Source: Prorocentrum cordatum (lineage: Eukaryota > Sar > Dinophyceae > Prorocentrales > Prorocentraceae). From it: a DNA stretch of 40,328 bases. The stretch is from the NCBI GenBank assembly GCA_963575745.1, contig CAUYUJ010007213.1:1-40328 (forward strand), in the 5' to 3' direction. The notes under the pieces are model-generated. The model did no database searches, was not told the DNA's origin, and worked only from the letters and a program-made list of their open reading frames with translations. The position numbers and the translations under genes were made by a program. Below, one piece after another: positions 26,111-36,745 of the stretch. Position 1 is the first letter of the stretch; every line of letters starts with the position of its first letter.

Positions 26111-26137
26111 CGGCCCAAGAGGCCCCCAAGCTCGCCA

Positions 26138-26332
26138 TTGTCCTCCTCCTCCTCCTCTTTTTCTTCCTCCTCCCTCCTCCCCCTCCCCCTCCTGCTCCTC
26201 CTCCTCCTCCTCCTTCTCCTTTTCCTCCTTCTCGTCCTCCTCGTCCTCGCAGTCCTCCATCTCCTCCTCCTTCTATTCCTCCTCCTCCTCCTCCTGCTCC
26301 TCCTCCTGCTCCTCCTCTTCCTCCTCCTACTC
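26138..26332. repeat. (TCC)n microsatellite
   Basis: TCC triplets with TTT and GT interruptions. Confidence 0.9.
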
Positions 26333-26886
26333 CGACGACGACGGCTCCTCCTACATCCTCCCCCTCTTGGGGTATATGGCGGCTCACCCCGCCCTTTGTT
26401 CTTCTGCATGCTCCCCCGCTTCCCTCATAACCTCCACTCCCCTGGGACTCATTTCTGGACGGGCTGGTGGGGATACGCGAAGCGTCTAGAATTCCGACAG
26501 ACAGACCGCACGCGACAGCGGAGGGCAAGAACCAGGAGATGCAGCGAGCTGAAGGAGCCCAGGGGAGGAGGATCCAAAAACAAATCCAGCACCATCCTCA
26601 CTCCCTCCTCGTTTCCGAGAGGAGGTGTTTGTGTGGCCCATTGGGTGCTTGTAGCCAGATAGGTGTTTCGTACGGCTCATTATGCTCCAGAGTCTGCAAA
26701 TCGTTGAGTACGGCAGCGGGGGCGGGGGGTGCTGGCTACAGGCAGAGGCCCGGACCTCCCCACCACACGCCCACAAAGCGCCGATGATGAGCATCTTGAT
26801 GCCTCCGAAGAGTCTCTTGGGGCCTCCGAAGTGCCTCTTAGGACCTATGGTGAGCCTCTCAAGGCCTCAGACAAGCCTCTGATGAG
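26333..26886. other. unassigned sequence
   Basis: No supported exon. 26795-26885 contains short GCCTCCGAAG/GAGCCTCT repeats. Confidence 0.4.

Positions 26887-26965
<79 letters not shown>
26887..26965. repeat. (ACT)n microsatellite
   Basis: 26 perfect ACT triplets. Confidence 0.98.
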
Positions 26966-27352
26966 GGGTTGGTCATGATCTGATCACATGACAGAATGTA
27001 AGTGGGTGAGGGTAAGGGTTCGGGCTTGACGTCGGCGCAGCAACATATGCTCAAGAATGCGAATATTGTTGATGAGTTGTCCCACTGCTTCCTTTTGGTA
27101 GGTTACAAGCAGAACGCTCACGCATTCTGCGGGATGCTGGGATCGGCCCATTTCCTGGTCAGTTCTTCTTGAACTTCGGCGGTGGACAAACCTCTCTTTA
27201 GTAAATCTCCCTTTAGTGAAGACGGCCTGGGACCGAAACCGACGGGCCTGGACCCGCGAACATGACGGCCGCGACGCCCTCTCGCAAACCGAAAACGGCC
27301 AATTCGCTCATCGACGCGTCGGGGTAGGAGGCCTGCCCAACCCCGAGCACCA

Positions 27353-27925
27353 TCCAGGCGGAGGGCCCCCAGCCAGATGCAGGCGCGAGCGACGCGCGGC
27401 GTTCTTCCTGTGGGGGATACGACGCGCAAGCAGAGCATTCAAGAATTCTGCGGGATGCTGGGATGCTGCGGAAGGAGGAGGAGGAGGAGGAGGAGGAGGA
27501 GGAGGAGGAGGAGGAGGAGGAGGAGCAGGAAAAGGAGGGCCCATTTCCTAGTCAGTTCTTCTTGAACTGTCCAGGCGGAGGGCCCAGCCAGATGCAGGCG
27601 TGAGCGACGCGCGGCGCTCCCCTGTGGGGATACGACGCGCAAGCAGAACATTCAAGAATTCTGCGGGAATTCCTTCCTAGTCAGTTCTTCTTGAACTATC
27701 CAGTCATTCTTCTTGAACCATCGGCCCATTTCCGCTTAGTCCGCTGGAGAACGGTCCGCTGGAGATCGGTCCGCTGGAGATCGGCCCATTGCTTCTTCGG
27801 AATTCTTTCCTAGTCAGTTCCGCTGGAGATCGGCCCATTTCCTAGTCAGTCCTTCTTGAACTGTCCAGGCGGAGGGCCCAGCCAGATGCAGGCGTGAGCG
27901 ACGCGCGGAGCTCCCGTGGGGATGC
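27353..27925. repeat. triplicated about 100-bp segment
   Basis: A segment beginning CCAGGCGGAGGGCCC and containing AGCCAGATGCAGGCG, GAGCGACGCGCGG and CATTCAAGAATTCTGCGGGA occurs at about 27353, 27571 and 27865 (third truncated). The shared phrase TTTCCTAGTCAGTTCTTCTT and a GGTCCGCTGGAGA sub-repeat (27738-27785) lie between. A (GGA)n run at 27472-27522 splits the first two. Confidence 0.85.
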
Positions 27926-28179
27926 AACGCGCGCGAGGAGTGCGTGCGGCGTCGTGGGTGGGGGAGAAGCGCACGTGAGCGCTGCCGCCGGGGCCCCCGG
28001 TGGAGCTCCACTGCGGGGCCGCGAGACGCGACCTGGCCATCGCTCGGACGTCCATTTCCTGTGTTTTTTTCGGTTTCGTGCGTGGCTTTTTCGCCAAATG
28101 ATCGAGGAGGTTCCTCGATGGTCCTCGCCGAAGGAAAAATGCACACGTCCGAGCGATGCCAAGCGACAGGGGGTGTGTG

Positions 28180-28347
28180 AAGGGGCCCCTGGGACACACA
28201 CAAAGAAGTACACACACACAAATAAAAAGGTTCCCTATGTTTCCCCATACTTTCTGGGTGTATGCCTTCCCGCCCCAAATTCCCATATCTTCCCACATTG
28301 TCTGGGGGATCGACGATTCATTGTGTCTGTGGGTTTTCTCCCCTCCT
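28180..28347 (+). mobile_element. family A element, copy A3
   Basis: AAGGGGCCCCTGGGACACAC to TGTGTCTGTGGG..CCCCTCCT. Flanked by the 7-bp direct repeat GGGTGTG (about 28172-28178 and 28348-28354). Confidence 0.85.
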
Positions 28348-28548
28348 GGGTGTGCCAAAGCAGGGCGCGCGTGCGCCGTGCAGGCCCTGCCGCCGAGGCC
28401 TGCGGTAGAGGCCCACGTCATCTCCGCGACCGGGCCGAGGGCACAGCTCTCTTCGCCCTGCGGCCCGCGAGGCGACTTCCGGCAATGTCAGGGCCCACGG
28501 AGGGCCCCGAGGGCCCGAAGAAGGCAGGACGACCTCAGGACCCGTTTG

Positions 28549-28712
28549 AAGGGGCCCTGGGACACACAACTAAGTGCACACAAACAAAATGGTTCCCCAT
28601 ATTTCCCCATGTTTGCTGGGTTTTGGTCTTCCCGCCCAATTTCCATATTTTCTCATATTTTCCGGGGAATCGACGATTAATTGTGTCTGTGTGTTTTTTT
28701 TTCCCCCTCCTG
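28549..28712 (+). mobile_element. family A element, copy A4
   Basis: A complete copy 200 bp downstream of A3 in the same orientation. CCGTTT occurs at both borders (ACCCGTTT and GACCGTTT). Confidence 0.85.
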
Positions 28713-28904
28713 ACCGTTTCCCTCGAGCGCCGTTTGGTTCATGGTGGCGCCGCTACTCCCAGGACCTCCCGTCGGGCGTGTGCTGACCAGGACTCCGAGG
28801 CGAATCCGGCCGCGGTCGCGAGGGGCTGATGGCGGCGTCGGCATCTCCTCTTCCCATGATGTAGAGGGAGGAAGGGGCGAAGACGAGCAAACAGAACGAA
28901 GACG

Positions 28905-28985
28905 AGCAAACAGAACGACGACGGCGACGACGACGACGGTGACCGGAGCGACGACGCCGACGCCGACGACGCCGACGAGGAGAGC
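28905..28985. repeat. (GAC)n-type microsatellite
   Basis: GAC/GCC triplets with short interruptions. Confidence 0.85.
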
Positions 28986-29017
28986 ACGCGGAAAGGAGGA
29001 AGAAAGAACGCCGTAAA

Positions 29018-29168
29018 CATCAACTTTGGGAGGTCCGCGCGGATTTCTTGGATCTGGGCCAGAACCCCCTCCATGGCGCGCGAAGCACACAGGGGTCGGC
29101 GCCCGAGGCGCCGCCGGGGGGGCTCAAAGCGCGGATCCGAGAAACATCCGCGCGGAACGCCAGCAATT
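29018..29168. mobile_element. family D element, copy D4
   Basis: The arm AACTTTGGGAGGTCCGCGCG and TTCTTGGATCTGGGCC is mirrored by GGATCCGAGAAACATCCGCG. The core GCGCCCGAGGCGCC is palindromic. Confidence 0.75.
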
Positions 29169-29220
29169 TCTACTACTGCCGCTGTTTCTGTTGAGCAGGG
29201 ACCGACCGTCCCGGCACTCC

Positions 29221-29393
29221 TACAGGCCTACCACGACATGTTCTTAGAACCCGGAAATGTTCTAATACCACAAACAATGTTCTTAGAACCTAGACGCGAT
29301 GTGCTTGAACAGGACGGTCCCAGCCATAACTGTTCTGAGAACCTTCCGTGGAAACCAAAACAGGTTCTTAGAACATTGTTTGGTAGGCCTACA
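29221..29393. mobile_element. family H inverted-repeat element with 8-bp duplication
   Basis: 173 bp. Ends TACAGGCCTACCACGACATG and TGTAGGCCTACCAAACAATG (inverted), then GTTCTTAGAACC boxes. It is flanked by GGCACTCC (29213-29220) and GGCACGCC (29394-29401), an 8-bp duplication with one mismatch. Confidence 0.85.
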
Positions 29394-29603
29394 GGCACGC
29401 CAGGACGCTTCGCCACTGCTTTAGATTCTCGTTCGACGGGGGTGGCAAGTTTCTGCTTCTGCCGTCCCAGAGATCCGATGTCGTGATTTTTACCTAACAG
29501 CTTGTTCTGATAGGTTTCTAGTAGTGTCAAAAGGGAGCAGCAGATGACTCCACAGGGGGGTCTGGGCGGGTGCCGGACAGGGTGCCGCAGAAGTCGCTTT
29601 AAG

Positions 29604-30030
29604 CCAACAGTCACACACTTCGTGCTCTTCGACTTCCCAAAACTCCATTCCCGGGCCACATTCTGAATGCCCGGAGCCAACTGTAGGCCACTTCGTGCTC
29701 TTCGACTTCCCAGAACTCCATTCCCGGGCCACATTTTGAATGCCCGGAGCCAACTGTAGGCCACTTCGTGGTCTTCGAGTCCCCAGAACTCCATTCCCGG
29801 GCCACATTTTGAATGCCCGGAGCCAACTGTAGGCCACTTCGTGCTCTTCGAGTTCCCAGAACTCCATTCCCGGGCCACATTTTGAATGCCCGGAGCCAAC
29901 TGTAGGCCACTTCGTGCTCTTCGAGTTCCCAGAACTCCATTCCCGGGCCACATTTTGAATGCCCGTAGCCAACTGTATGCAACTTCGTGCTCTTCGACTT
30001 CCCAGAACTCCCATTCCTGGGCCACATTTT
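29604..30030. repeat. 73-bp satellite, six copies
   Basis: CTTCGTG recurs at 29618, 29691, 29764, 29837, 29910 and 29983, exactly 73 bases apart. The unit includes GAACTCCATTCCCGGGCCAC and TTTTGAATGCCCGGAGCCAA. Since 73 is not a multiple of 3, a single minus-strand frame reads three different peptides in rotation with no stop. Confidence 0.98.
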
Positions 30031-30051
30031 CAGCAGGGGCAAGAGCACGAC

Positions 30052-30228
30052 GAGGAGGAGGACGAGCAAGACCAGGAGGACGAGGACGAGCAGGAGCAGG
30101 ACGAGGAGCAGGAGGAGCAGGAGAAGAAGGACGAGCAGGAGGAGGAGGAGGAGGACGAGCAGGAGGAGGAGGACGACCAGGAGGAGGAGGACGAACAGGA
30201 AGAGGAGGAGGAGGAGGAGGAGGGGAGG
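30052..30228. repeat. GGA/GAC/GCA mixed microsatellite ending at the gap
   Basis: Triplets GAG, GAC and CAG, becoming pure GGA at the gap edge. The assembly probably broke in this repeat. Confidence 0.9.
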
Positions 30229-30328
30229 NNNNNNNNNNNNNNNNNNNNNNNNNNNNNNNNNNNNNNNNNNNNNNNNNNNNNNNNNNNNNNNNNNNNNNNN
30301 NNNNNNNNNNNNNNNNNNNNNNNNNNNN
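30229..30328. other. assembly gap, 100 N
   Basis: Exactly 100 Ns, the usual placeholder for a gap of unknown size. Sequence on the two sides should not be treated as contiguous. Confidence 0.99.
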
Positions 30329-30457
30329 AGCAGCGGGGCAGCTGGGGGCAGCTGCCCCGTGAGGTCGCGAGCCAGCCCCAGAGACAGGGCGGGCCTCCAC
30401 CTCACTGCCTCTCCAGGGCAGAGTATATCTGCGGGGCCGAAGCCCCGAGCCGCGTAC

Positions 30458-31320
30458 TCACCCACGTTGTCGCCGCTCAGCAGCCACACGTTGACGACGC
30501 CCAGCTGCGACTCGTGGTAGCTTGCCGCCGTTGGGCGGCACCGTGCCATCTGGCCAGTTCTGGCCAGCCTTAGGGGGTAACCCTTGGCGTAGACGTCGGA
30601 AAAGTGTCTGGCCACTCTGCGTGATCTGCTCTCTGCACTTCGCTGCCAGAAGGGATACACGCCCATGTCCTTCATCACTGTGTGACGCCACCGCTGCACA
30701 ATTCCAACACCAGAACTGCCCATGAGCAACAGAAATCGAGTGGCTCGGGTGGATCACTTCATCTTGAATTTCAATCATCTCATTGCTGGGTACCTGTACT
30801 GCATGCCCATGATCAGCTCGGTGTACTGCATACTGCCGTCCAATACAAACAGTGGTTCTCAACCAATCAAAAAGACTATACTTGCCTGGAGTTTTCCAAC
30901 ACTCTTGGCAGACCCAACGTCCTTTCATTGTTTTCATATCATGTCCAGAAACTTCTTGTAGCTGGAGGCGCTGCTCACGTCGTAAGTGGAACGCTCTGTG
31001 CCGCTGCTGCTTGGGCCTGTCCAGCTTGGTTGGGTCCGCGTCCTTGCACATGTCGAAGATGATGGCGGCCGCACGACGCTGGACACGCATCAACAATGTT
31101 TCCACTTCAGTAAGCTGCTTGACCTCCTCACGTATATCGTTCATGGCCTCTTCAGCTCCACGTTGCGCAAGAGTATCTGCCATTTCATTTCCGAGGCTGA
31201 TCTGGAAATCTTGTTTGGACTGCTTGATTGATTCATGGTCAAGATGAGATAAACATTTGATAATAACCACCTGATGTACTCCACCAGGCCGCTTCTTGAT
31301 CATAGCACCGATACGCCCCA
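30458..31320 (-). pseudogene. LINE ORF: end of RNase H and Cys-rich tail
   Basis: It continues the previous ORF in another frame. VVIIKCLSHLDHES is followed by GNEMADTLAQRGA, which holds the last catalytic Asp of RNase H (codon 31177-31175). Downstream, CQECW, then FWCWNCAAV, a His-rich piece and AAKCREQ suggest a zinc-binding C-terminal domain. Stop at 30458. Confidence 0.8.
30467..30530 (-). CDS. possible host exon at the LINE 3' boundary
   Basis: The minus strand reads SYHESQLGVVNVWLLSGDNV then GTGAGTA, a strong 5' splice site. The frame differs from the LINE frame, which stops at 30458. The LINE could have landed in or beside this gene. Function not recognised. Confidence 0.35.
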
Positions 31321-33219
31321 CCATTCCTTCAAGGCACCTTGAGGATGTTCGTAAAACCGCTGGGTCCAACCATTCACAACTTGCTGGCAGTCAGTGTAGA
31401 TGGTTATCGGCCCTTTCGTCAGCGCCAAGGCCCAAAACAATCCCGCATGTTCTGCTGCAGGTACACTCTGTTCTCCATCCACCGTGCCGTAAAAACCGAT
31501 ATGATGGGTATCTGCAATGACGCCGTTGCTGATGTCGATCTGATTGTTCACATTGAGGACGTGCGTGACGTAGCTTGGGTTCGCCATGTCCATTACCGTA
31601 TCGCTATCCTCATCGTACTCGGGAAACTCATCTTCGAGGGTGGGTGCCTGGTCGCGTAGGAGCTGTCGAAACTTTTCTTCAATTTCGGCAACGCTGTCAA
31701 ACCAGTGTTGGACGTAAGCTTGTCTTTCCCATCCTTGGAGCGTGAGGTAGTAGTCATATACATCCTTGCGCCGCCTCTTGGAGGTGCGCCATCTGATGTC
31801 ACATAGATCTTTGGCGAGCTGGCTGCTGCTGCGGGTCTGGTACCGTGCTGTGAGAAACTGCAAGAGGCACGCTTGTTCTGGTTGGCGTAGGAACTGCTTC
31901 ATGTACGGCTCGCACCATAGTTTCCAGCTGTCGTGGTTGCGAACTTCGTCGTTATCAATGAATACTGTCCAAGTCGCTGCCCAGACTCCGAGGTCATTCA
32001 TCACATCCTTGTGCGGCTGCTCCGTGGTCTCGTCGGTCGGTACTTGCTTCACTTGGCCTCCCATTTCCGTGCGACCTGCTGGGGTATTTTCGCCGAAGTC
32101 CAACGTGGCGTACGAAGATCCATCCGTGGTTATTGCGCCCAGCGGGCTGAGGTCCCGACCAGCACCCGAAGGGCTCCCCATCTGCGGTGTGCCGTCACTC
32201 TGGGCAGGGGGTTTTTCGCCGAAGTCCAACATGGCATACGAAGACCCACTCGTGGCTTGGACGCCCATCGGGTGAGGGTCCCGAACAGCCTCAGAGAGGC
32301 TCCCCTGTTCCAAGAGTGCGTCTTGGCACCACAGTCGCTCTTGTCCTGGTCTATGTTCTGGCGGTCCCTGTCGTAGCTGAAGTGTAAGTCCCCATCCCAC
32401 TCTGTTGATACGCTTGTCATTGCTTGTGCCTGATCCATCCACGAAAGCAATCGCGCAACATACGGGGTTGATGGTGACCAGCTCCTGTGAATATACTTTG
32501 GTTCCTGCCGTGGCCGTTGTCCAATAACTTCCATTCCATGATCCCCAAGCCGGCGCTGATGGGATTGGGTTGCGATGTTGAGGAAGTAATCCGCGTAGCC
32601 AGAACGCCTCTGCGTCAGGGTCGTTATACATTTCTTCCAGCGCACGCTTGCACAGCGACTGTGACTTGACGACGGCCTCTATGTTCAAGTTGTCATTCAT
32701 TTCGCACTCGTAGATCCTGTGCTTGATCGTGTCAGCCGCTTTGGAACATCTTGGACACTTGCCGTCAGTTTTGTAGCCAGCATCTTTGCACCGCTGCCCC
32801 GTCCATATTGCTCCACATGCCAGTGCTTCAAGCGCTCCAGCTTCTTGTATGCGATCAGCTTTGCGTAACTTCTGTAGTGTGCGCTTGAGCATCGTGGTGT
32901 CCATGCCGTGCTGCATGCCCTTGCCGTAGTAGTGGTCGGCGGCCTTGATCCATATCTGCGCCTCCATGTCCGCTGCAATGGTACGCATGATATCCTTAAA
33001 ATCCAGGGCCTGGTCATCTCGGAACTTCCACAAATTGCCTCTTGGATCTTCCCATTCATCAGGTCGGTGTGGCTTCCATCCCAACTGCTGTAAGGATAAG
33101 ATAAGGGCGCCCATGGGTCCTGTGACTGAGTTCCAACGTCCACGTGGTCTCATCTTCTGGAATCTTTGTAGATTTTCGTACAATCCTTGTCGTAGGCGCT
33201 CATGGGCAGGTACTTCTTT
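31300..33219 (-). pseudogene. LINE ORF: zinc knuckle and first part of RNase H
   Basis: Open from the codon after the TAA at 33222-33220 to a stop at 31300. Counting residues from the codon at 33183, C143-x2-C146-x8-H155-x4-C160 (KCPRCSKAADTIKHRIYEC) is the zinc-binding motif typical after LINE reverse transcriptases. RNase H follows: Asp249 in AIAFVDGSG, Glu578 in VPAAEHAGL and Asp598 in ITIYTDCQQVV. About 280 residues are inserted between the first two RNase H strands. The insert includes a 42-residue tandem duplication (GSSYAMLDFGE / GSSYATLDFGE). The frame breaks at WWG, where a G-run one base longer would join it to the next ORF. Confidence 0.85.
32083..32290. repeat. 126-bp tandem duplication inside the LINE
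   Basis: TTTTCGCCGAAGTCCAAC and what follows occurs twice, at about 32089 and 32215, in frame (42 codons), about 80% identical over 80 bp. Confidence 0.85.
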
Positions 33220-33562
33220 TTACCATGTCTGTATCCATTCCTTTATCTGGCGCTGGAGGCAGGCTGTGGCTGGTTCGTTCTCGCCGTAGAAGATGACGTT
33301 GATAGTTGACGTACACCTGCCACCAGTACTGAAGCCAGCCATATCTGCTGCCTGTGTTCGTGCGTCGCGTACTGCAGCTGGGCTGAGAGGAGGAGGCAGC
33401 TCGCGCCACCCGCCGTGGCAGCAGGGGGCGGGGGGTGGGCGGGGCGGGGCGGGCGCACCCGGGCCCCGACCAGGGGGAGGCACGGGCGATCTGTGGTCGG
33501 TGCTGCGCCCCCCGCCTGGGCCGGTCCTCCCCCCCGGCCGGCGCCCCTGACGAGAACTCCCT

Positions 33563-33745
33563 CCCCAGACATCGGTCGTCTCGAAAAAATCGAGACGGAG
33601 GTTTTTCGTTATTTTCGGCCTCCCAGGGCCCTCGCCGGGCCTCGGGACCGTCAAAAAACGACTCGGGATGAAAAACCGGTCCCGGGGAAGTGGTCGGGAG
33701 GTCGGGGGCCCGTGTCTCGAAACAATCGAGACGTCGGATGTCTGG
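33563..33745 (+). mobile_element. family B element, copy B6
   Basis: CCCCAGAC to GTCTGGG. Left palindrome GTCTCGAAAAAATCGAGAC intact; in the right one the A-run is interrupted (GTCTCGAAACAATCGAGAC) but the stem is kept. Confidence 0.95.
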
Positions 33746-33752
33746 GTCTCCG

Positions 33753-33788
<36 letters not shown>

Positions 33789-33790
33789 CC
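33746..33790. repeat. (TC)n microsatellite
   Basis: TC dinucleotides fill the space between B6 and A5. Confidence 0.9.
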
Positions 33791-33798
33791 CCCTTCCT

Positions 33799-33973
33799 GA
33801 AGGGGCCCCAGGACACACACACATAAATACACACACATAAACAGATTCCCCATGTTCTCCCATAGGTTCTGGGCTTCTGTCTTCCCCCCCCCCCACGGCC
33901 CATATTTCCCAACTTTTTCGGGGCAATCGAGGATTCATTGTGTCTGTGTGTTTTTTCCTCTCCCCCCCTTCCT
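33799..33973 (+). mobile_element. family A element, copy A5
   Basis: GAAGGGGCCCCAGGACACAC to TGTGTCTGTGTG...CCCTTCCTG. CCCCCCTTCCTG occurs on both sides. Read on the minus strand the borders give CCCAG|GAAGGG...CTTCAG|GAAGGG, again GA-AG within a direct repeat. Confidence 0.85.
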
Positions 33974-34065
33974 GGGCGCCGGCGCCGGGCGCCCTGGCGG
34001 CGGCGCTGCCGCCCAGCCGGTCGCAGATGTGCTCCGGCCAGCCCTGCCCCGGCCATCGCTGCGAC

Positions 34066-34340
34066 ATAGACGACGTCGTCGTCGTCGTCGTCGTCGTCGT
34101 TCGTCGTCGTCGTCGTCTCCTCCTCCTCCTCCATCCTCCTCCTCCTCCTCCTCCTCCTCCTCCCTCCCTCCTCCATCCCCTGCCTCCCTCACCTCCCTCC
34201 CCTCACTCCCCTCACTGACTCACTACCTCACTCCTCCCCTCCCTCCCTCCCTCACTCCCTCCCTCCCTCCCCCCCTCTCCCCTCCCCCTCACATCCTCCT
34301 GCTCCTCCTCACTCTACTCTCCACCCTGCTTCTCTTCCTC
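34066..34340. repeat. (GTC)n then (TCC)n microsatellites
   Basis: GTC triplets at 34070-34113, then TCC-rich to about 34340 with CTCACTCC variants. Confidence 0.9.
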
Positions 34341-34748
34341 CTTCAGCTCCACCCGCCCGCGGGAGCGCCCGCGCGGGAGGAGAAGGAGGAGAGTGCGTCA
34401 AGCCCATATGCGGGATCCATCCTCCGCACTCGCCCGCGCGCGCGCGCCCTGCGCGCCCTGTGGGCCAGCCTCAGCCCCCAAACCCGCGGCCGCGGTCAGG
34501 GGGGCGCCGCCATGGCACGAAGGTGCGAGGCGGACACCGTCAACAGATCTGAGGGGCTACGAGACCTGCCCACCCTGGCACCTTGTTGGCAACCTACCGG
34601 CGAATATGCCGAGAACGCACATAGCGGAACACGGGCGCGGACAGACGCGGCCGAAAAACGAGTTGGGTACAACGTCCGACACGGGATACAGCGTCGATCC
34701 GACGCCATCATTGTCATTGCAACGGCCACCCTCGCGAAGGCGTCCAGG
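34341..34748. other. unassigned sequence
   Basis: A plus-strand frame runs through into the 33-bp repeat, but no domain or start context supports a gene. Confidence 0.35.
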
Positions 34749-34850
34749 CACGAGCTGCGCAACAGGCAGCCCAAATACGCGACCGAGCTGCGTAACAGGC
34801 AGCCCAAGTACGAGAATGAGCTACGTAACAAGCAGCGCGAGGACGAGAAC
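34749..34850 (+). repeat. 33-bp tandem repeat, three copies
   Basis: GAGCTGCGTAACAGGCAGCC recurs at 34752, 34785 and 34818. Plus-strand reading ELRNRQPKYAT / ELRNRQPKYEN / ELRNKQREDEN. It could be the start of a repeat protein that continues into the 21-bp array, or just minisatellite. Confidence 0.85.
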
Positions 34851-35039
34851 CACCACCATTATGACACCAAGTACGCCGTCAGGATCGACACCAGGAACGA
34901 CACGCCCGAGCAGCCCAAAGAGGTTACGAAGTGCGTCGTCGTGGAGGTGCCGGTGGACAATGGCCGCGCCGCCCACGACAAGTACGACTACGACGCCTGC
35001 AACGGACACGACGAGTACAACTGCTGTGACGAATACACC

Positions 35040-36745
35040 GCGTATGGCTTCCTCCCCCTGCCACCGGAGCCACGAGGGCTACAAGCAGAGTCGCGAGCTC
35101 CACAGGCACAGCCGGTTGCCAGAGCAACCTGCGACGCGACGTGGGCCACCGGCAGAGCTGCGAGGGCAAGAAGCAGAACACCCGGAAGCCCCCTTCTGTG
35201 CTACGAGTGCCGCCGGCAGCGCTTCGAGAACCACCAGCTGCGCTCCGTGGGCCACCGGCAGAGGACCACCAGATTTGGCACCAGGTCCCCCTGCCGAGCT
35301 ACCTGCGCGTGACCAGTACGATCCCCTGCATGGCGCCTGCACCCAGAACGTAGAACACCACTGAGCACCATGACTTGGCAGCCGATGACTCCGACTCTGA
35401 CCTCGTGGACTCCGACGTGCAGATGGACGCACAGGTGGACGTACTCCTCGACTACGTCCTGGACCAGGTGTACGAGCACGAGGAGGGCATCCAAACTCCG
35501 CAGCGAGGAACAGCGAAGCTCCGACGACCAGCAGAACTACGATAACCTCCAGAATACCTTCGAGGCCAACCAGCCGACCTAGGCGCACAGAAAACAATAC
35601 AAACTACGGCCCCACATGCTGTAAAACAATAGCCACAGAGCTTCGGGAGCCACAGGCAGACACACGAGACCCATCAGCGGAGCTACCACGGGAGCCGCAA
35701 CCAGGGCTACGAGGGCCACGAGCAGAAAGATGACAGCCACCAGCAGAGCTAGTAGGACCACCAGCAGAGCTTCAAGTACCACAAGCTGAACTACGAGGGT
35801 CACCGGCGCAGCCACGAGAGCCGACTCCTGAGCTGCGAGGGCCGCAAGCTCAACTACGAGGGCCACACGCAGGGCTACGAGGACCACCAGCTGAGCTACG
35901 GGGGGGCGCACGATCAGCTACAAGGGCCGCAAGCACGGCAACGAGGACCACCGGCTGAACCAGGAGGGCTACCAGCTGATCGACGAGAACTACGAGGACC
36001 ATCAGCTGACTATCGGAGGCACCAGCTGAGCTGACAGCCACCTGAGGAGCTACCGGGGCATCCTACTCAGCTACGAGAGCCACCAGCGGAGCTACCAGGG
36101 TCACAGGCTGACCTACGAGAACCTCCACCTCAGCTACGAGGGCTGCCAGCCGAACAACGAGGACCACATGCCAGAATGCAAGGGCCACACGCGAGGTTAC
36201 GAGGACCACTGGCTCAGCTGCGAGAGCCAGCAGCTGGGCAGCGAAGGCCACGAGCGGAGCTCCGCGGAACACAAGCCGAGCTGCGAGTGCCACCAGCTGA
36301 ACTGCAAGAGTTCCGAGCAGAGCCTCGAGAACTTCCAGCACGACTGCGTGGACCCCCTGATGAGCTGCGAGGGCAGCAAGCTCAGCTAGGAGGGCCGCAA
36401 GCACAGCCCCCAGAGCCACCAGCTGAGCTACGGGAGCTACCGGCAGAGCTACGAGGGTCACAGGCTGAGCTGCCAGAGCCACCCGCTGAGCTGCGAGAGC
36501 CACCAGCGAAGCTGCCATGGCCACAGGTTGACCCACGACAACCTCTGGCAGAGCTAAGGGGGCCACCAGCTGACCAACGAGAACCACAAGCTGGGCTGCA
36601 AGGGCCACCAGCGGACCTTCGAGGACCACGAGCTGAGCTCGGAGGACCAGAGGCAGCGCTACGAGAGCCACGCGAAGAGCTACGAGGACCACGAACTGCG
36701 TTACGAGGGCAACAGGCAGGGCTACGAGGACCACCAGCTGAGTGA
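35040..36745 (+). repeat. degenerate 21-bp minisatellite, about 1.7 kb
   Basis: About 70-80 diverged copies of a unit like CTACGAGGGCCACCAGCTGAG. The 7-codon period keeps frames open on both strands (PPAELRG on the plus, LVVLVAL on the minus). Stops are present in every frame at least once (for example at about 36387 and 36745), so one long repeat protein is unlikely. Confidence 0.85.

Larger units (their letters stand above)
30458..33385 (-). mobile_element. 5'-truncated LINE-type retrotransposon
   Basis: Minus-strand non-LTR-type element retaining only the part downstream of the reverse transcriptase. It keeps a linker, a zinc knuckle, an RNase H domain and a Cys-rich tail. The 5' edge is near 33385 where protein-like sequence (GFSTGGR, INVIFYGENEP) begins, with no RT motifs upstream. 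Lesions: an in-frame TAA at 33222-33220, a one-base frameshift at about 31310, and a large insert in RNase H. Base composition is lower in GC than the flanks, consistent with a recent insertion. Confidence 0.85.

Noticed and set aside
25207-26430. 407-codon plus and 392-codon minus frames
   Set aside because: Both are translations of the CCAAGAG tandem repeat and an adjacent (TCC)n; neither has a domain.
29604-30030. 73-bp repeat as part of a protein-coding exon
   Set aside because: The unit is not a multiple of three and the array directly abuts a microsatellite and gap; satellite is the simpler reading.
29228-30729. Frames crossing the N gap
   Set aside because: They read through 100 Ns of unknown true length and through the 73-bp satellite.
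31300-31320. Programmed -1 frameshift joining the two LINE ORFs
   Set aside because: No classic slippery heptamer is visible at the break (TGGTGGGGCG), and an in-frame stop further upstream already marks the element as decayed; a one-base G-run deletion is simpler.
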